Below, in pieces: positions 19,070-28,499 of a stretch of 64,000 nucleotides of DNA. This DNA is from Ruania alkalisoli. GTDB lineage: Bacteria > Actinomycetota > Actinomycetes > Actinomycetales > Beutenbergiaceae. Below the pieces are notes generated by a model that was not told the origin of the DNA, did not search any database, and was given only the letters and a program-made list of their open reading frames with translations. The translations under genes were made by a program, and so were the position numbers. Each line of letters begins with the position of its first letter. Position 1 is the first letter of the stretch. The stretch is taken from positions 1,335,581 to 1,399,580 of the forward strand of contig NZ_CP063169.1 of the NCBI RefSeq assembly GCF_014960965.1. The letters are read 5' to 3'.

Positions 19070-19101
19070 CTTACGCCGTAAGGCAACCATACGACGTAAG
19101 G
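19070..19101. promoter_or_regulatory. two TetR operator-like palindromes
   Basis: CTTACGCCGTAAG (19070-19082) and CCATACGACGTAAGG (19087-19101) are related palindromes with 17-base centre-to-centre spacing between the divergent DUF4386 and TetR genes. Such paired sites are typical for TetR autoregulation together with control of a divergent gene. Confidence 0.75.
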
Positions 19102-19153
19102 TTCGTCAACAATGGTCTGAGGAGTCATTGACCGCGACAGCCAAGGAGGACGG

Positions 19154-19861
19154 ATGAGCGACGGGAAAGCGCGCGCACCACTGAGCCGCGACCGGGTGCT
19201 GTCCGCGGCTCTGAGGATCGCCGATGTCGACGGGTTGCCGGCGGTGACCATGCGCCGGGTTGCCGGCGACCTGGAGGTCGAGGCGATGTCTCTCTATCAC
19301 CACGTGCGGAACAAGGAGGAACTGCTGGACGGGCTGGTGGAGTCCGTCGTCGGAGAGGTTCTGACGGAGGTCGGTCTCGCCGAGGCGGCCGCGTCACCGG
19401 CGAGTGAGGACTGGCACGCTTCCCTCAGGCGGCGGTGCCTGATCGCGCGCACCGTCATGGTGCGTCACTCGTGGGCGCCCGGGCTGATCGGGTCGCGGCC
19501 GACGATCCCGGCGCCGCTCTACCTGTACTTCGAGGAGATTCTTGCCGTACTGGTCGGTGGCGGCTTCACCTACCACCTGGCGCACCAGGCGTTGCACAGC
19601 CTGGGGAGTATGGCGCTCGGTTTCGCGCAGGAGCTGTTCAATCCCGCCGACTCAGGCGGGCAGGTCGACGAGGGGGCCGCCGAGGCCGACCTCGCGGCGA
19701 TGGCCGAACGCCTCCCGCACCTGACGACGATGGTGGCCGCCGAACTGCACGATCACGATGAGGATCCGCTCGGCTGGTGCGACTCGCAGCGCGAGTTCGA
19801 GTTCACCCTCGACCTGTTGCTGGACGGGCTCGCCCGCCAACTCCAGGCGGATTCAGTATGA
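19154..19861 (+). CDS. TetR-family transcriptional repressor
   Basis: 235 residues. The N-terminal helix-turn-helix (about 10-56: ALRIADVDGLPAVTMRRVAG and LYHHVRNKEELLDGL) is canonical. The C-terminal ligand domain resembles the TetR_C type (FNPADSGGQVDE, then acidic helices). A strong ribosome site, AAGGAGG, is 5 bases before the ATG. It probably represses itself and the divergent membrane protein through the two palindromes in the gap. The inducer is unknown. Confidence 0.9.
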   Translation: MSDGKARAPLSRDRVLSAALRIADVDGLPAVTMRRVAGDLEVEAMSLYHHVRNKEELLDGLVESVVGEVLTEVGLAEAAASPASEDWHASLRRRCLIARTVMVRHSWAPGLIGSRPTIPAPLYLYFEEILAVLVGGGFTYHLAHQALHSLGSMALGFAQELFNPADSGGQVDEGAAEADLAAMAERLPHLTTMVAAELHDHDEDPLGWCDSQREFEFTLDLLLDGLARQLQADSV

Positions 19862-19878
19862 AGTTCCGACGGCGAGTA

Positions 19879-20121
19879 TCAGATGGCGCCGAAGCCCACC
19901 GGCCGCGGCGTGGGCGCTCCGATCTCGACGAATCCGAGGGAGGTGACCGGCACGACAACCCGGCGCCCCTTGGCGTCGGTGAGGTCCAGGACGGCTGAGG
20001 AGTCGCCGTCGGCGGCCTTGTCGAGTGCCTCGTTGACGGCAGCCACGATGGCATCCGCGTCATCGGAGACCTCCAGGGCCAGCTCGCGGTTGATGTGCTT
20101 GACGCCGATGGTGATGTCCAC
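19879..20121 (-). CDS. DUF3107 domain protein (TB9.4-like)
   Basis: 80 residues (DITIGVKHINRELALEVSDD at the N-terminus and GFVEIGAPTPRPVGFG at the C-terminus) covering the whole DUF3107 family, which is restricted to Actinobacteria and of unknown function. The start is GTG 20121 with GGAGAG just upstream. It is divergent from the DUF3152 gene, and a TACGAT box on the minus strand (20198-20203) could be its -10. M. tuberculosis has the same neighbourhood (Rv3208A, Rv3207c). Confidence 0.92.
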   Translation of the reverse strand: MDITIGVKHINRELALEVSDDADAIVAAVNEALDKAADGDSSAVLDLTDAKGRRVVVPVTSLGFVEIGAPTPRPVGFGAI

Positions 20122-20229
20122 GTTCTCTCCGTGCTCTGTCGGGATGTCCCGCGACGGCAGGCCGCGGGACGGTGATTGGTTCGCTTCTGTGCACCATCGT
20201 ATGTCCCTCGAAGATGAGACGATGGACTC

Positions 20230-21087
20230 ATGCGCCTCCCGCGTTCCCTTCGCCTCCTCGCGGCTCTGACCGCTATGGGTGTGGTGGCGCTCGGTGTGAT
20301 GCTCATGGCGCAGGTGGCCGCACACGCACCGCAGATGGACCAGCCCGTTGTCATACGTGCCGACGACGCCAGCCGGAGCCAGCAGCGGCCCCCGGCCCCG
20401 GCCCCGGCGCCCACGCTCGCCGGGCCCTCGTCCGATGGTGTCCCGATCGACCCCGCTCAGCCGGATCCCATCCAGCCGGACCCGGTTCCTGAAACTCCCC
20501 CGGCCCTCACCGCCGCCGAGCGAGCAGATCGGGAGGCGGGCGTCCTCGACCGCGAGGTCCCGGCTGCGGGCTCAGGCGAACTGATCATCGTCTCAGGCGC
20601 GGACGACGCACCGCAGGAAGCCGAGCGAACCATCGACGTGCGGGTCGAGGTGGAGGAGGGCCTGGCCATCGATGCCGAGGTGTTCGGCGACTTCGTCATG
20701 ACGACTCTCAATGATCCCCGTGGGTGGGGGCACCAGGGTGATCTGGTCTTCGCCCGCACCGACGGTGAGGCGGACATGCGGGTGGTGCTGGCCTCTCCCG
20801 AACTCACCGACCGGATGTGTGCACCGTTGCGCACGGTGGGGGAGTACTCCTGCGGGCGGGAGGGCCACGCGGTGCTCAACGCCGTCCGGTGGGCGAACGC
20901 GACCGATGCCTTCCTCGCCGAGGCGACCATCACCGACTACCGGCACTACCTGGTCACCCATGAGGTCGGACACCTGCTCGGGCACCAGCATCGGGACTGT
21001 CCTGCTGCGGGCGACGTCGCCCATGTCATGCAGCAGCAGACGATCTCACTGCAAGGATGCCAGCCGAACGGATGGGTCGCCCCCTGA
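20230..21087 (+). CDS. DUF3152 secreted zinc-metallopeptidase-like protein
   Basis: 285 residues. An N-terminal hydrophobic segment (about 8-28) is a signal peptide or anchor. A Pro-rich linker (about 45-90) leads to the DUF3152 domain. That domain carries an extended zinc motif, HEVGHLLGHQH, as in the metzincin-like peptidases, and cysteines that may form disulfides (MCAPLRTVGEYSCGRE, HRDC, LQGC). The substrate is unknown. A GACGAT box lies 6 bases before the ATG. The neighbourhood equals that of Rv3207c. Confidence 0.9.
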   Translation: MRLPRSLRLLAALTAMGVVALGVMLMAQVAAHAPQMDQPVVIRADDASRSQQRPPAPAPAPTLAGPSSDGVPIDPAQPDPIQPDPVPETPPALTAAERADREAGVLDREVPAAGSGELIIVSGADDAPQEAERTIDVRVEVEEGLAIDAEVFGDFVMTTLNDPRGWGHQGDLVFARTDGEADMRVVLASPELTDRMCAPLRTVGEYSCGREGHAVLNAVRWANATDAFLAEATITDYRHYLVTHEVGHLLGHQHRDCPAAGDVAHVMQQQTISLQGCQPNGWVAP

Positions 21088-21123
21088 TTCACCGATGTCG
21101 GTGGGGCATGATGTGATCGTCTC

Positions 21124-24100
21124 GTGCCTTCGACCACTGCCTTCGTCACGCGCCTCAGCGACGCGGCTGAGGCCGCGCGTCAGGCCATCCGGGCTGGGGG
21201 GCACCACGTGGTGCACGGTGCACCAGGTTCGGGGAAGAGCACGACGGCGGCTCTCACCCTGACCGACTGGGTCACCGAGGGCCGGGGTGAGGCGGTGCTG
21301 CTCGTCCCGACGCGGCGGCGTGCAGCGCAGGTGCGAGACGAGATCGCGTCCCGGCTGCAGCGGACCACGGGTTCAGTCCTGGTTCGGACGCCTGCGTCAC
21401 TGGCGTTCGCGATCCTGCGGCTGCGGGCCAGCCACCTCGGGGAACCGCCACCCACCCTGGTCACCGGACCGGAGCAGGACCAGATCCTCGCCGACCTGCT
21501 GGCCGGCCATGCCGTCGGTGACGGGGCGCCGATCGACTGGCCCGCGTCGATCGGTGCGGAGACTCTCGGTCTGCGTGCCTTCCGGCACGAGTTGCGAGAT
21601 CTGCTCATGCGCGCAGCGGAGGCGGGACTCGACGGCGACGGACTCGCCGCATGGGGTGAGCACTACGGACGGCCCGAGTGGCGCGCGGCCGGGCAGCTGC
21701 TGACCGAGTACACCCAGGTTCTGACCCTCGGACAGACCACACCTGACCGTGGCGCGCGCTATGACGCCGCCACCATCGTCGACGAGGCGGTGATCGCGCT
21801 GCGCACGTGGGCTCAGGCCGTGCCGGAGGCGCCCCGGCCCAGGTGGTCGCTGGTCCTGCACGACGACTACCAGGACGCCACCCTGGCCACTGCGCGGCTG
21901 CTGGACACGTTTGCCGAGGATGGCAGCCAGATCGCGGTGCTCGGAGACCCGGACCTGGCTGTTCAGCAGTTCCGGGGCGGAGTGCCGGCGTTGCTGCACA
22001 CCGCCACGTTGCCGCCTGGGCAGGACGGCGCGTGGGGAGCACAGGCGCATGTGCTGGACCAGGTATGGCGGCACCCGGCTCCGATCCGCAACGCCCTGAT
22101 CACCTTGACCGAGCCGTTGCCCGTCATGGGCGAGACACGACGGCGGCGCGCCCCGGCCGAGGATGGGCCCGCCCGGGTCGGGGCGGTTCTGGTGGCTAGT
22201 GAGGCGCAGCAGGTCGCCTACATCGCTCGCCATCTGCGAGAGAAGCACGTGCACGATGGCGTGCCCTGGTCGCAGATGGCAGTGATCGTGCGGTCGGGAT
22301 CGCTGGTCGGCGCCGTACGGCGGGGGCTACGCACGGCCGGGGTTCCGCTCGCGATGGCCACCGCGGACCGGCCTTTGCGTGAAGAACCGGCAGTGCGACC
22401 GCTACTCGTCGCGCTGCGTTGCGCGATCGCCGCGGAGGTGGCGCCCCAGGATGCGGCGGCGCTCCTCACGTCCCCGCTCGGTGGTCTTGACGCCGTCGGG
22501 GTGCGGGCATTGCGGCGTGCCCTCCGGCACCAGGAGCGCTCCGACGGCGGGGGCCGGCTCTCGGAGGATCTGCTCAGCGACCTGTTCTCTCCTGTGGTGC
22601 AGCCTGACGGGGGCAGTGAGGTGGCAGTGGAGTCCGCCGACCCGGTGAGTGCACTTCCGGAGCGGCTGGCCCGTGGCGTGCGCTCCGTGCTGCGAGTGCT
22701 GACCGCTGGGGCTGAGGAACTCGCCCGAGACGGTGCCACCGTGGAGACGGTGCTCTGGGAGATCTGGGACGCCACCGGGCTCGCGTCCGCGTGGCAGCGG
22801 CGGGCGTTGGCAGGCGGTTCCGGAGGGGATCGGGCGGACACCGATCTCGACGCGGTGATGGCGCTCTTCCGTGCGGCGGAACAGTTCGTCGACCGCAGCA
22901 CGCTCGCCTCGCCGGCGAAGTTCCTCGAACACCTCGCAGCTCAGGACTTCCCAGCGGATACGTTGGCTGCGCACGGAGACGCCGGTGACGCGGTGGCCGT
23001 GCACACACCGGCGGGAGCAGCCGGCGGCGAGTGGGATGTGGTGGTGGTGGCCGGGGTGCAGGATGACACCTGGCCGGACCTGCGGATCCGGGACACGCTC
23101 CTGGGGGCGGCGCAGCTGGCCGATATCGCCACCGAACGCCACGTGGCGACCACTGATCGTGCCGGACGGGCCGAGGTGGATGCCTTCCGCCGGGCTCGTC
23201 GTGAGGTCTACGAGGGTGAGCTGCGCACATTCGTGTCCGCGTGCTCACGAGCTCGTCGGGATCTTCTGGTCACGGCCGTGCTCGATACCGATGCCCGGCC
23301 GTCGGTGTTCGTGGAGACGTTGCTGCCCGACGATGAGGAACTCCCCGCTGTGACGCCGGTGGCGGCTCCGTTGGACCTGCGCGGGCTGGTCGGGCGACTG
23401 CGGGGTGAGTTGCGACCCGCGCTGGCCGGGGCGGGAGATGCTGGTCACGATGTGCCCAGTGGTGATGTGCTCGGTCGTGATGTGTCCAGTGGCGATGTGC
23501 TCAGTGACGTGGGCGCTGACCGCCGCGTGCGTGCGGCGGCCGCGCTGCTCTCACATCTAGCCGAACACCACGTTCATGGAGCCGACCCGGGGCAGTGGCC
23601 CACCTTCCGTAGTCCCAGCACGACCAGTCCGCTGTGGGAAGAGGGGGAGCCTGTGACGGTCTCGCCCTCCACTCTCGAGGACGTGACCACCTGCCCCCTG
23701 CGGTGGGCACTGACCCGGCACGGTGGACGCCCAGGCGACTCCGCCGCGCAAGGTCTGGGCAACCTGGTGCACGAGATCGCTGCCCAGCATCCGCGCGGTA
23801 GTGAGCCGGAGCTGCTGGCGGCACTTGCCGAGCGCTGGCACGAGCTCGATCTAGGAGATGGATGGGTCGCACGCCGCGAGCGAGAGCGAGGCGAGGACAT
23901 CATGCGCAAACTGGCCCAGTACATCGCCGAACGGGCCGACCGGCCGGTAGCCGCCGAGGTCGAGTTCTCGGTCGACCTCGATGATGGCGGCGTGCGGCTG
24001 CGCGGGCGTGTCGACAGGGTCGAGCACACCTCGACCGGTCTACGGATCGTCGACCTCAAGACCGGTAAGACGCCAGTGTCCAAGCCGGAGGCTGAACGTC

Positions 24101-24459
24101 ATCCGCAACTGGGCAGCTACCAGGTTGCCGTCCAGCACGGTGCTTTCGCGGCACTGGCCGCCGAGTCGTCGCCGGGCGCGTCAGAACCTGGCGCGGACGA
24201 GGGCGGCGTCGATAGTGAGGGAGCCTCCGACGGTGCTGCGCTGGTCTACCTCGGCGCCGGGACCAAGAAGGTCTCGCAGCGGGAGCAGCGGCCGCTCGCG
24301 GAAGACCCGGAACCGGGATGGGCCGAGGAGACGGTCTTGTCCGGAGCCGCTGCGATGGCTGCCGCGACCTTCGAGGCCCGGCCGAACCCCCGCTGCCGGA
24401 TCTGCCCGGTGCGGACGTCCTGCCCGGCACAGCAGAATGGCGGGAGGCTCCAGCTGTGA
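21124..24459 (+). CDS. adnA: AdnA subunit of the AdnAB helicase-nuclease
   Basis: 1111 residues, starting at GTG 21124. It is the first subunit of the actinobacterial counterpart of RecBCD/AddAB for double-strand break resection. It has a UvrD-like motor with Walker A (GAPGSGKST, K38) and a motif II that reads HDDYQD (246-251), so the usual DE pair is DD. A C-terminal RecB-like nuclease has D964 and D977-L-K979 (VDLKTG). Four cysteines (C857, C1091, C1094, C1100) match the AddB-type 4Fe-4S arrangement. A 30-bp coding repeat lies at 23449-23508. It overlaps adnB by 4 bases. Confidence 0.92.
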   Translation: MPSTTAFVTRLSDAAEAARQAIRAGGHHVVHGAPGSGKSTTAALTLTDWVTEGRGEAVLLVPTRRRAAQVRDEIASRLQRTTGSVLVRTPASLAFAILRLRASHLGEPPPTLVTGPEQDQILADLLAGHAVGDGAPIDWPASIGAETLGLRAFRHELRDLLMRAAEAGLDGDGLAAWGEHYGRPEWRAAGQLLTEYTQVLTLGQTTPDRGARYDAATIVDEAVIALRTWAQAVPEAPRPRWSLVLHDDYQDATLATARLLDTFAEDGSQIAVLGDPDLAVQQFRGGVPALLHTATLPPGQDGAWGAQAHVLDQVWRHPAPIRNALITLTEPLPVMGETRRRRAPAEDGPARVGAVLVASEAQQVAYIARHLREKHVHDGVPWSQMAVIVRSGSLVGAVRRGLRTAGVPLAMATADRPLREEPAVRPLLVALRCAIAAEVAPQDAAALLTSPLGGLDAVGVRALRRALRHQERSDGGGRLSEDLLSDLFSPVVQPDGGSEVAVESADPVSALPERLARGVRSVLRVLTAGAEELARDGATVETVLWEIWDATGLASAWQRRALAGGSGGDRADTDLDAVMALFRAAEQFVDRSTLASPAKFLEHLAAQDFPADTLAAHGDAGDAVAVHTPAGAAGGEWDVVVVAGVQDDTWPDLRIRDTLLGAAQLADIATERHVATTDRAGRAEVDAFRRARREVYEGELRTFVSACSRARRDLLVTAVLDTDARPSVFVETLLPDDEELPAVTPVAAPLDLRGLVGRLRGELRPALAGAGDAGHDVPSGDVLGRDVSSGDVLSDVGADRRVRAAAALLSHLAEHHVHGADPGQWPTFRSPSTTSPLWEEGEPVTVSPSTLEDVTTCPLRWALTRHGGRPGDSAAQGLGNLVHEIAAQHPRGSEPELLAALAERWHELDLGDGWVARRERERGEDIMRKLAQYIAERADRPVAAEVEFSVDLDDGGVRLRGRVDRVEHTSTGLRIVDLKTGKTPVSKPEAERHPQLGSYQVAVQHGAFAALAAESSPGASEPGADEGGVDSEGASDGAALVYLGAGTKKVSQREQRPLAEDPEPGWAEETVLSGAAAMAAATFEARPNPRCRICPVRTSCPAQQNGGRLQL

Positions 24460-27400
24460 GCATCGTGTGGACCGCAGCACGGATCGCCGAGACGCTCGGG
24501 CAGCCGCCGCCGACCGATGAGCAGCAGGCGGTGATCGAGGCGGGCCTCGATCCCATGCTCGTCGTGGCAGGAGCAGGGTCAGGTAAGACCGAGACGATGG
24601 CCTCCCGCGTCGTGTACCTGGTGGCCAACGGCATCACTGCACCGGGAGAGATCCTGGGGCTGACGTTCACCAGGAAGGCTGCCGCCGAGCTGTCAGCGCG
24701 GATCCGTTCGCGGTTGCGACGGCTGCAGCGGGCCGGGGTGACGATCGGGGATTCGGTGGCTGACCGGCCCAGGATCGCGACCTACAACTCCTATGCGGCG
24801 GCGATCGTCGCTGATCATGCCCTGCGCATCGGCGTGGATCCGGATGCCACCTTGATCGGTGACGCCGGGCGCTACCAGCTCGCCGAGGTGGTCGTGAACA
24901 CCTGGGGCGGGAACATCGAGACGCCTTCGGCGGTGACCACCGTGATCGATGCTGTGGCGGCCGTCGCAGCGGAGCTCTCTGAGCATGGTCGAAGCCCGCG
25001 CGAAGCGGCGGAGGAGATGCGGCGGATCCTGGTCGAGGTCAGCGAGAAGGAGATCGAGCCCGGATCGCGATCGAAGGGTCCGCTGGAATCCGCCCGCAAG
25101 CTCCTCACCTCGCTTCACACCAGAGTGCAGCTGATGGATCTGGTCGAGGCATTCATCGACCGCAAGAGAACCGATGGTGTGGTCGACTTCGGTGACCAGG
25201 TCCGCATCGCTGCGACTGTGGCGATGCAGGTGCCCGACGTCGGCGCCGCTGAGCGGTCCCGCTACCGGGTGGTGCTCCTGGACGAGTACCAGGACACCTC
25301 CGTCGCTCAGGTCCAACTGTTGCGCGCGTTGTTCGCCGAGGGGCACCCCGTGACCGCCGTCGGGGATCCGAACCAGGCGATCTATGGATGGCGCGGGGCT
25401 GCGGCCGGAACCCTGCTCGACTTCCCTGACGCCTTTCCGGCCGCTGATGGCGAACCGGCCCGGACCGCGCATCTGTCCACCGCGTGGCGCAACGACCTCG
25501 CGGTGCTGCGTGCCGCGAACGTCGTAGCAGGCCCGCTACGGACGGGCGGTGTGGTCGAGCTGCGTCCCCGACCGGGCGCCGGCGACGGCGCCGTGCACGC
25601 CCGCTATCCCGAGACGGCCGTCGAGGAGGCGGCGACCGTCGCTGACTTCATGCGCCGGCACTGGCGACCGGATTCCTCTGCTGCTGTGCTGTGCCGACGA
25701 CGGGTGCAGTTCCCGGTGATCGAGCGTGCGCTACGGGAGGTGGGACTGCCCTGCCAGGTGGTCGGCCTGGCCGGGTTGCTCTCCACTGCCGAGGTTGCGG
25801 ATGTGCGTGCCGCACTGCAGGTGGCCCACGATCCCGCCCGCGGCGACGCGCTGATGCGCCTGCTCACCGGGCCGAGTGTGAATCTGGGAGCCACCGACCT
25901 GCGGGTGCTCGCCGAGTGGTCCCGGGCCCAGGCGCGCGCCTGGGCGCAGGAAGGCGACATCGAGGACCCCCTCGTCGGGGCCGATATCGGCAGCGGTGCA
26001 CTGTGGGAGACCAGCGCCCGCCAGCAGGCAGCCACCCAGCGCTCGGAAGCCGATCGGAGGAGCGTCTCCGACGAGAAGGCTGAGGTCCTCGAACCGGTGG
26101 AGCTAGCCAGTCTTGTGGAGGCCATCGACCGGCTGCCTCCGCACTCGTGGCGCACCGGGCAGGGTCGATCGCTGAGCAGTGTTGCCCGCGATCGGCTGAG
26201 CCGGCTCGCGGATCAGATTCGGCACGTCCGCTCGCTGACCCACCTCGCCGTCCCTGAGCTGGTGACGGCCACTGAGCAGGCCCTCGATCTCGACATCGAG
26301 GTGCTCGCGACCAGCGGCGGTTCCGCCGGCCACGCGCGCCGCCATCTGGACGCATTCACAGCGGCGGCCGCGGAGTTCGCCCACAGCACCGATGCTCCGA
26401 GCCTTGGGGCCTTCCTGACGTATCTGGACGTCGCTGAGGACGAGGAGCGTGGACTGGAGGTGGAGGAGGCTGAGCCCGATCCGCACGCCATCCAGGTGAT
26501 GACCGTGCACGCCGCCAAGGGCTTGGAGTGGGACACGGTGGCCGTCGTGGGGATGAATGTGGGCGACTTTCCATCGTTCACCCCGCCTCCGGCACCGAAC
26601 AAGCCGTACACAGGCAGCGGGTGGCTCACCGGGATCGCCTCCCTGCCGTACTCCCTGCGCGGAGACCACGCGTCGCTACCCGAACTCGACCTGGCTGCCC
26701 CCGCGACACACTCCGGAGTCGAGGAAGCCATCGCCGAGTTTCGATTGGCCGAGGGGCAGCGCCTGCTGAACGAGGAACGGCGGCTCGCCTACGTCGCGCT
26801 CACGCGTGCGCGCCACCACCTCCTGCTCACGGGCTCCTTCTGGGGTGAGCGCAAGACAGTCAACCGTCCGTCGCCGTTCCTGGAGGAGGTGCTCGCTGTG
26901 GGGCTGGCGCACACCGGTGGCGCGTGGCCGGCGACCAGCGCGCATGAGACGAACCCGGCCGAGGACGATGTCACCGCGGTCTCCTGGCCGGCTCCGCCGT
27001 CCCGGACGGGCGAGTGGCGGCTGCGGTGGTGGGACTCCCTGGCACCGGGGCGCGATGGCGCGGACGACGTGCCCGGATCGCTGCCTACCGACGTGCAGCA
27101 ATGGTGGCGCGAGGCCGAGTTGCTGCTGGCCGAGCGGGAGCGAAACCGGAACCTCACCACGGAGCCGCCGGCACACCTGTCCGCGTCCGCGGTGGTGTCC
27201 CTCGCCCAGGACGCCGAGGCGTTCCGCCGCGCCCGCCGCCGCCCCGTTCCCCTCCGGCCGAGCGTGCACGCGCGCCGCGGTACCCGGTTCCATGCCTGGG
27301 TGGAGCAGTACTTCGGCAGCCGCGCCCTGATCGACTGGGAGTCGTTGCCCGGGGCCGAGGACGAGGATGGATCCGCCGACGATGCTGCTCTGGCCGAGAT

Positions 27401-27764
27401 GCAGCGGGCCTTCCTCGCCAGCGAGTGGGCGAGCCGCACCCCGGTGGACGTCGAGGTCGACATCGAGACGCCCGTGCAAGGGGTGATGATCCGGTGTCGG
27501 ATCGATGCGGTGTTCGCAGAAGGAAACGGGGTCCACATCGTCGACTGGAAGACCGGCTCTCCGCCACGCGACCCGGAGTCCACGCGGGCGCGGCAGATGC
27601 AGCTCGCCCTGTACCGGATCGCATGGTCCCGGCTGCATCACGTGCCGCTGACGGAGGTCCGCGCCTCGTTCTACTACGTGGCTGAGGGTGTCACCATCAG
27701 CGGCGATGACCTGGGCGAGGAAGACGTCACTGCTGTGCTCGGCGGGCTCTCGATCCCGTCGTGA
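24456..27764 (+). CDS. adnB: AdnB subunit of the AdnAB helicase-nuclease
   Basis: 1102 residues from GTG 24456, chosen because GGGAGG lies 8 bases upstream and the start overlaps the adnA stop. The motor is canonical: Walker A VVAGAGSGKTET with K44, motif II LLDEYQDTS with D276-E277, GDPNQAIYGWRG, and VHAAKGLEWD near residue 685. The C-terminal nuclease has D1017 and D1030-W-K1032 (IVDWKTG). In mycobacteria AdnB is the leading motor, which agrees with the intact motif II here compared with AdnA. Length equals the mycobacterial protein (about 1100). Confidence 0.93.
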   Translation: MSIVWTAARIAETLGQPPPTDEQQAVIEAGLDPMLVVAGAGSGKTETMASRVVYLVANGITAPGEILGLTFTRKAAAELSARIRSRLRRLQRAGVTIGDSVADRPRIATYNSYAAAIVADHALRIGVDPDATLIGDAGRYQLAEVVVNTWGGNIETPSAVTTVIDAVAAVAAELSEHGRSPREAAEEMRRILVEVSEKEIEPGSRSKGPLESARKLLTSLHTRVQLMDLVEAFIDRKRTDGVVDFGDQVRIAATVAMQVPDVGAAERSRYRVVLLDEYQDTSVAQVQLLRALFAEGHPVTAVGDPNQAIYGWRGAAAGTLLDFPDAFPAADGEPARTAHLSTAWRNDLAVLRAANVVAGPLRTGGVVELRPRPGAGDGAVHARYPETAVEEAATVADFMRRHWRPDSSAAVLCRRRVQFPVIERALREVGLPCQVVGLAGLLSTAEVADVRAALQVAHDPARGDALMRLLTGPSVNLGATDLRVLAEWSRAQARAWAQEGDIEDPLVGADIGSGALWETSARQQAATQRSEADRRSVSDEKAEVLEPVELASLVEAIDRLPPHSWRTGQGRSLSSVARDRLSRLADQIRHVRSLTHLAVPELVTATEQALDLDIEVLATSGGSAGHARRHLDAFTAAAAEFAHSTDAPSLGAFLTYLDVAEDEERGLEVEEAEPDPHAIQVMTVHAAKGLEWDTVAVVGMNVGDFPSFTPPPAPNKPYTGSGWLTGIASLPYSLRGDHASLPELDLAAPATHSGVEEAIAEFRLAEGQRLLNEERRLAYVALTRARHHLLLTGSFWGERKTVNRPSPFLEEVLAVGLAHTGGAWPATSAHETNPAEDDVTAVSWPAPPSRTGEWRLRWWDSLAPGRDGADDVPGSLPTDVQQWWREAELLLAERERNRNLTTEPPAHLSASAVVSLAQDAEAFRRARRRPVPLRPSVHARRGTRFHAWVEQYFGSRALIDWESLPGAEDEDGSADDAALAEMQRAFLASEWASRTPVDVEVDIETPVQGVMIRCRIDAVFAEGNGVHIVDWKTGSPPRDPESTRARQMQLALYRIAWSRLHHVPLTEVRASFYYVAEGVTISGDDLGEEDVTAVLGGLSIPS

Positions 27765-27793
27765 GTGAGGTCACGTTCGTATTCGGGAATGTC

Positions 27794-27807
27794 ATTGAAT
27801 AGTCAAT
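27794..27807. promoter_or_regulatory. ATTGA-N4-TCAAT palindrome before the nitroreductase gene
   Basis: A palindrome with 5-base arms (ATTGA, TCAAT) around ATAG stands 13 bases before the start of the nitroreductase gene, in an AT-richer patch. The size suits a MarR- or HxlR-type operator. No such regulator is encoded next to it. Confidence 0.45.
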
Positions 27808-27820
27808 AGTTCGCGCCAGT

Positions 27821-28447
27821 ATGAGCATCGATACGACGACCCGACCCTTTCCGCACCTCAGCGTCGAGGCCGAGACGGCCGACAGGCTCTTCCTCGAGGC
27901 TCGCACAGCCCGGGAGTTCGCGGCTGCCGACGTCGCAGACGAGCAGGTTCGAGCCGTCTACGACCTGGTCAAGTACGGCCCCACAGCCATGAATACGGTG
28001 CCCATGCGACTTCTGGTGGTGCGCAGCGAGCAGGCGCGGGAGCGTCTGGTCGCCCACATGGCCGAGGGCAACAGGGAACGCGTCGTCGCCGCGCCATTGA
28101 GCATCGTTGTGGCCTACGACCCTGCTTTTCACGAGCACATGGACCGCCTGTTTCCGCACGTACCCGGCATGCGCGACAAGCTTGCCGGCAATCCTGAACA
28201 GCGGTCTGCCATGGCCCGCGACAACGCACTGCTCCAGGCCGGGTACCTCATCGTCGGCCTACGCGCGGCCGGGCTCGCGACCGGCCCGATGAACGGGATG
28301 GATCACGCCGGCATCGACGGTGAGTTCTTCGCAGAGAACGGGTGGAGATCTCTCATGGTCGTCAACGTCGGGCCCACCGAGGGATCGGGTACCTCTCATC
28401 CGCGTGGTGAGCGATTGAGCTTCGACGAAGCCAGTCAGACCGTCTGA
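27821..28447 (+). CDS. nitroreductase-family protein, RutE/HadB-like
   Basis: 208 residues of the FMN-dependent nitroreductase fold. RutE-type features are KYGPTAMNTVPMRLLVV near residues 48-65 and the later segment GMDHAGIDGEFF, which fits malonic semialdehyde reductase-like enzymes. It would reduce an aldehyde or enone with NADPH. No pyrimidine-degradation (rut) genes are nearby, so the physiological substrate is open. It is set apart from adnB by a 56-base gap with an operator-like palindrome. Confidence 0.82.
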   Translation: MSIDTTTRPFPHLSVEAETADRLFLEARTAREFAAADVADEQVRAVYDLVKYGPTAMNTVPMRLLVVRSEQARERLVAHMAEGNRERVVAAPLSIVVAYDPAFHEHMDRLFPHVPGMRDKLAGNPEQRSAMARDNALLQAGYLIVGLRAAGLATGPMNGMDHAGIDGEFFAENGWRSLMVVNVGPTEGSGTSHPRGERLSFDEASQTV

Positions 28448-28499
28448 GCATCTCAGCTCTGCCTGGCCCAGGTGTGGTGCCGACGATGAAAGCGGAGCG

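Noticed and set aside
21124-27764. AdnAB considered as a phage-defence helicase-nuclease
   Set aside because: Domain order, lengths, Fe-S cysteines and neighbours (DUF3152, nudC, uvrD2) match the chromosomal AdnAB repair complex.
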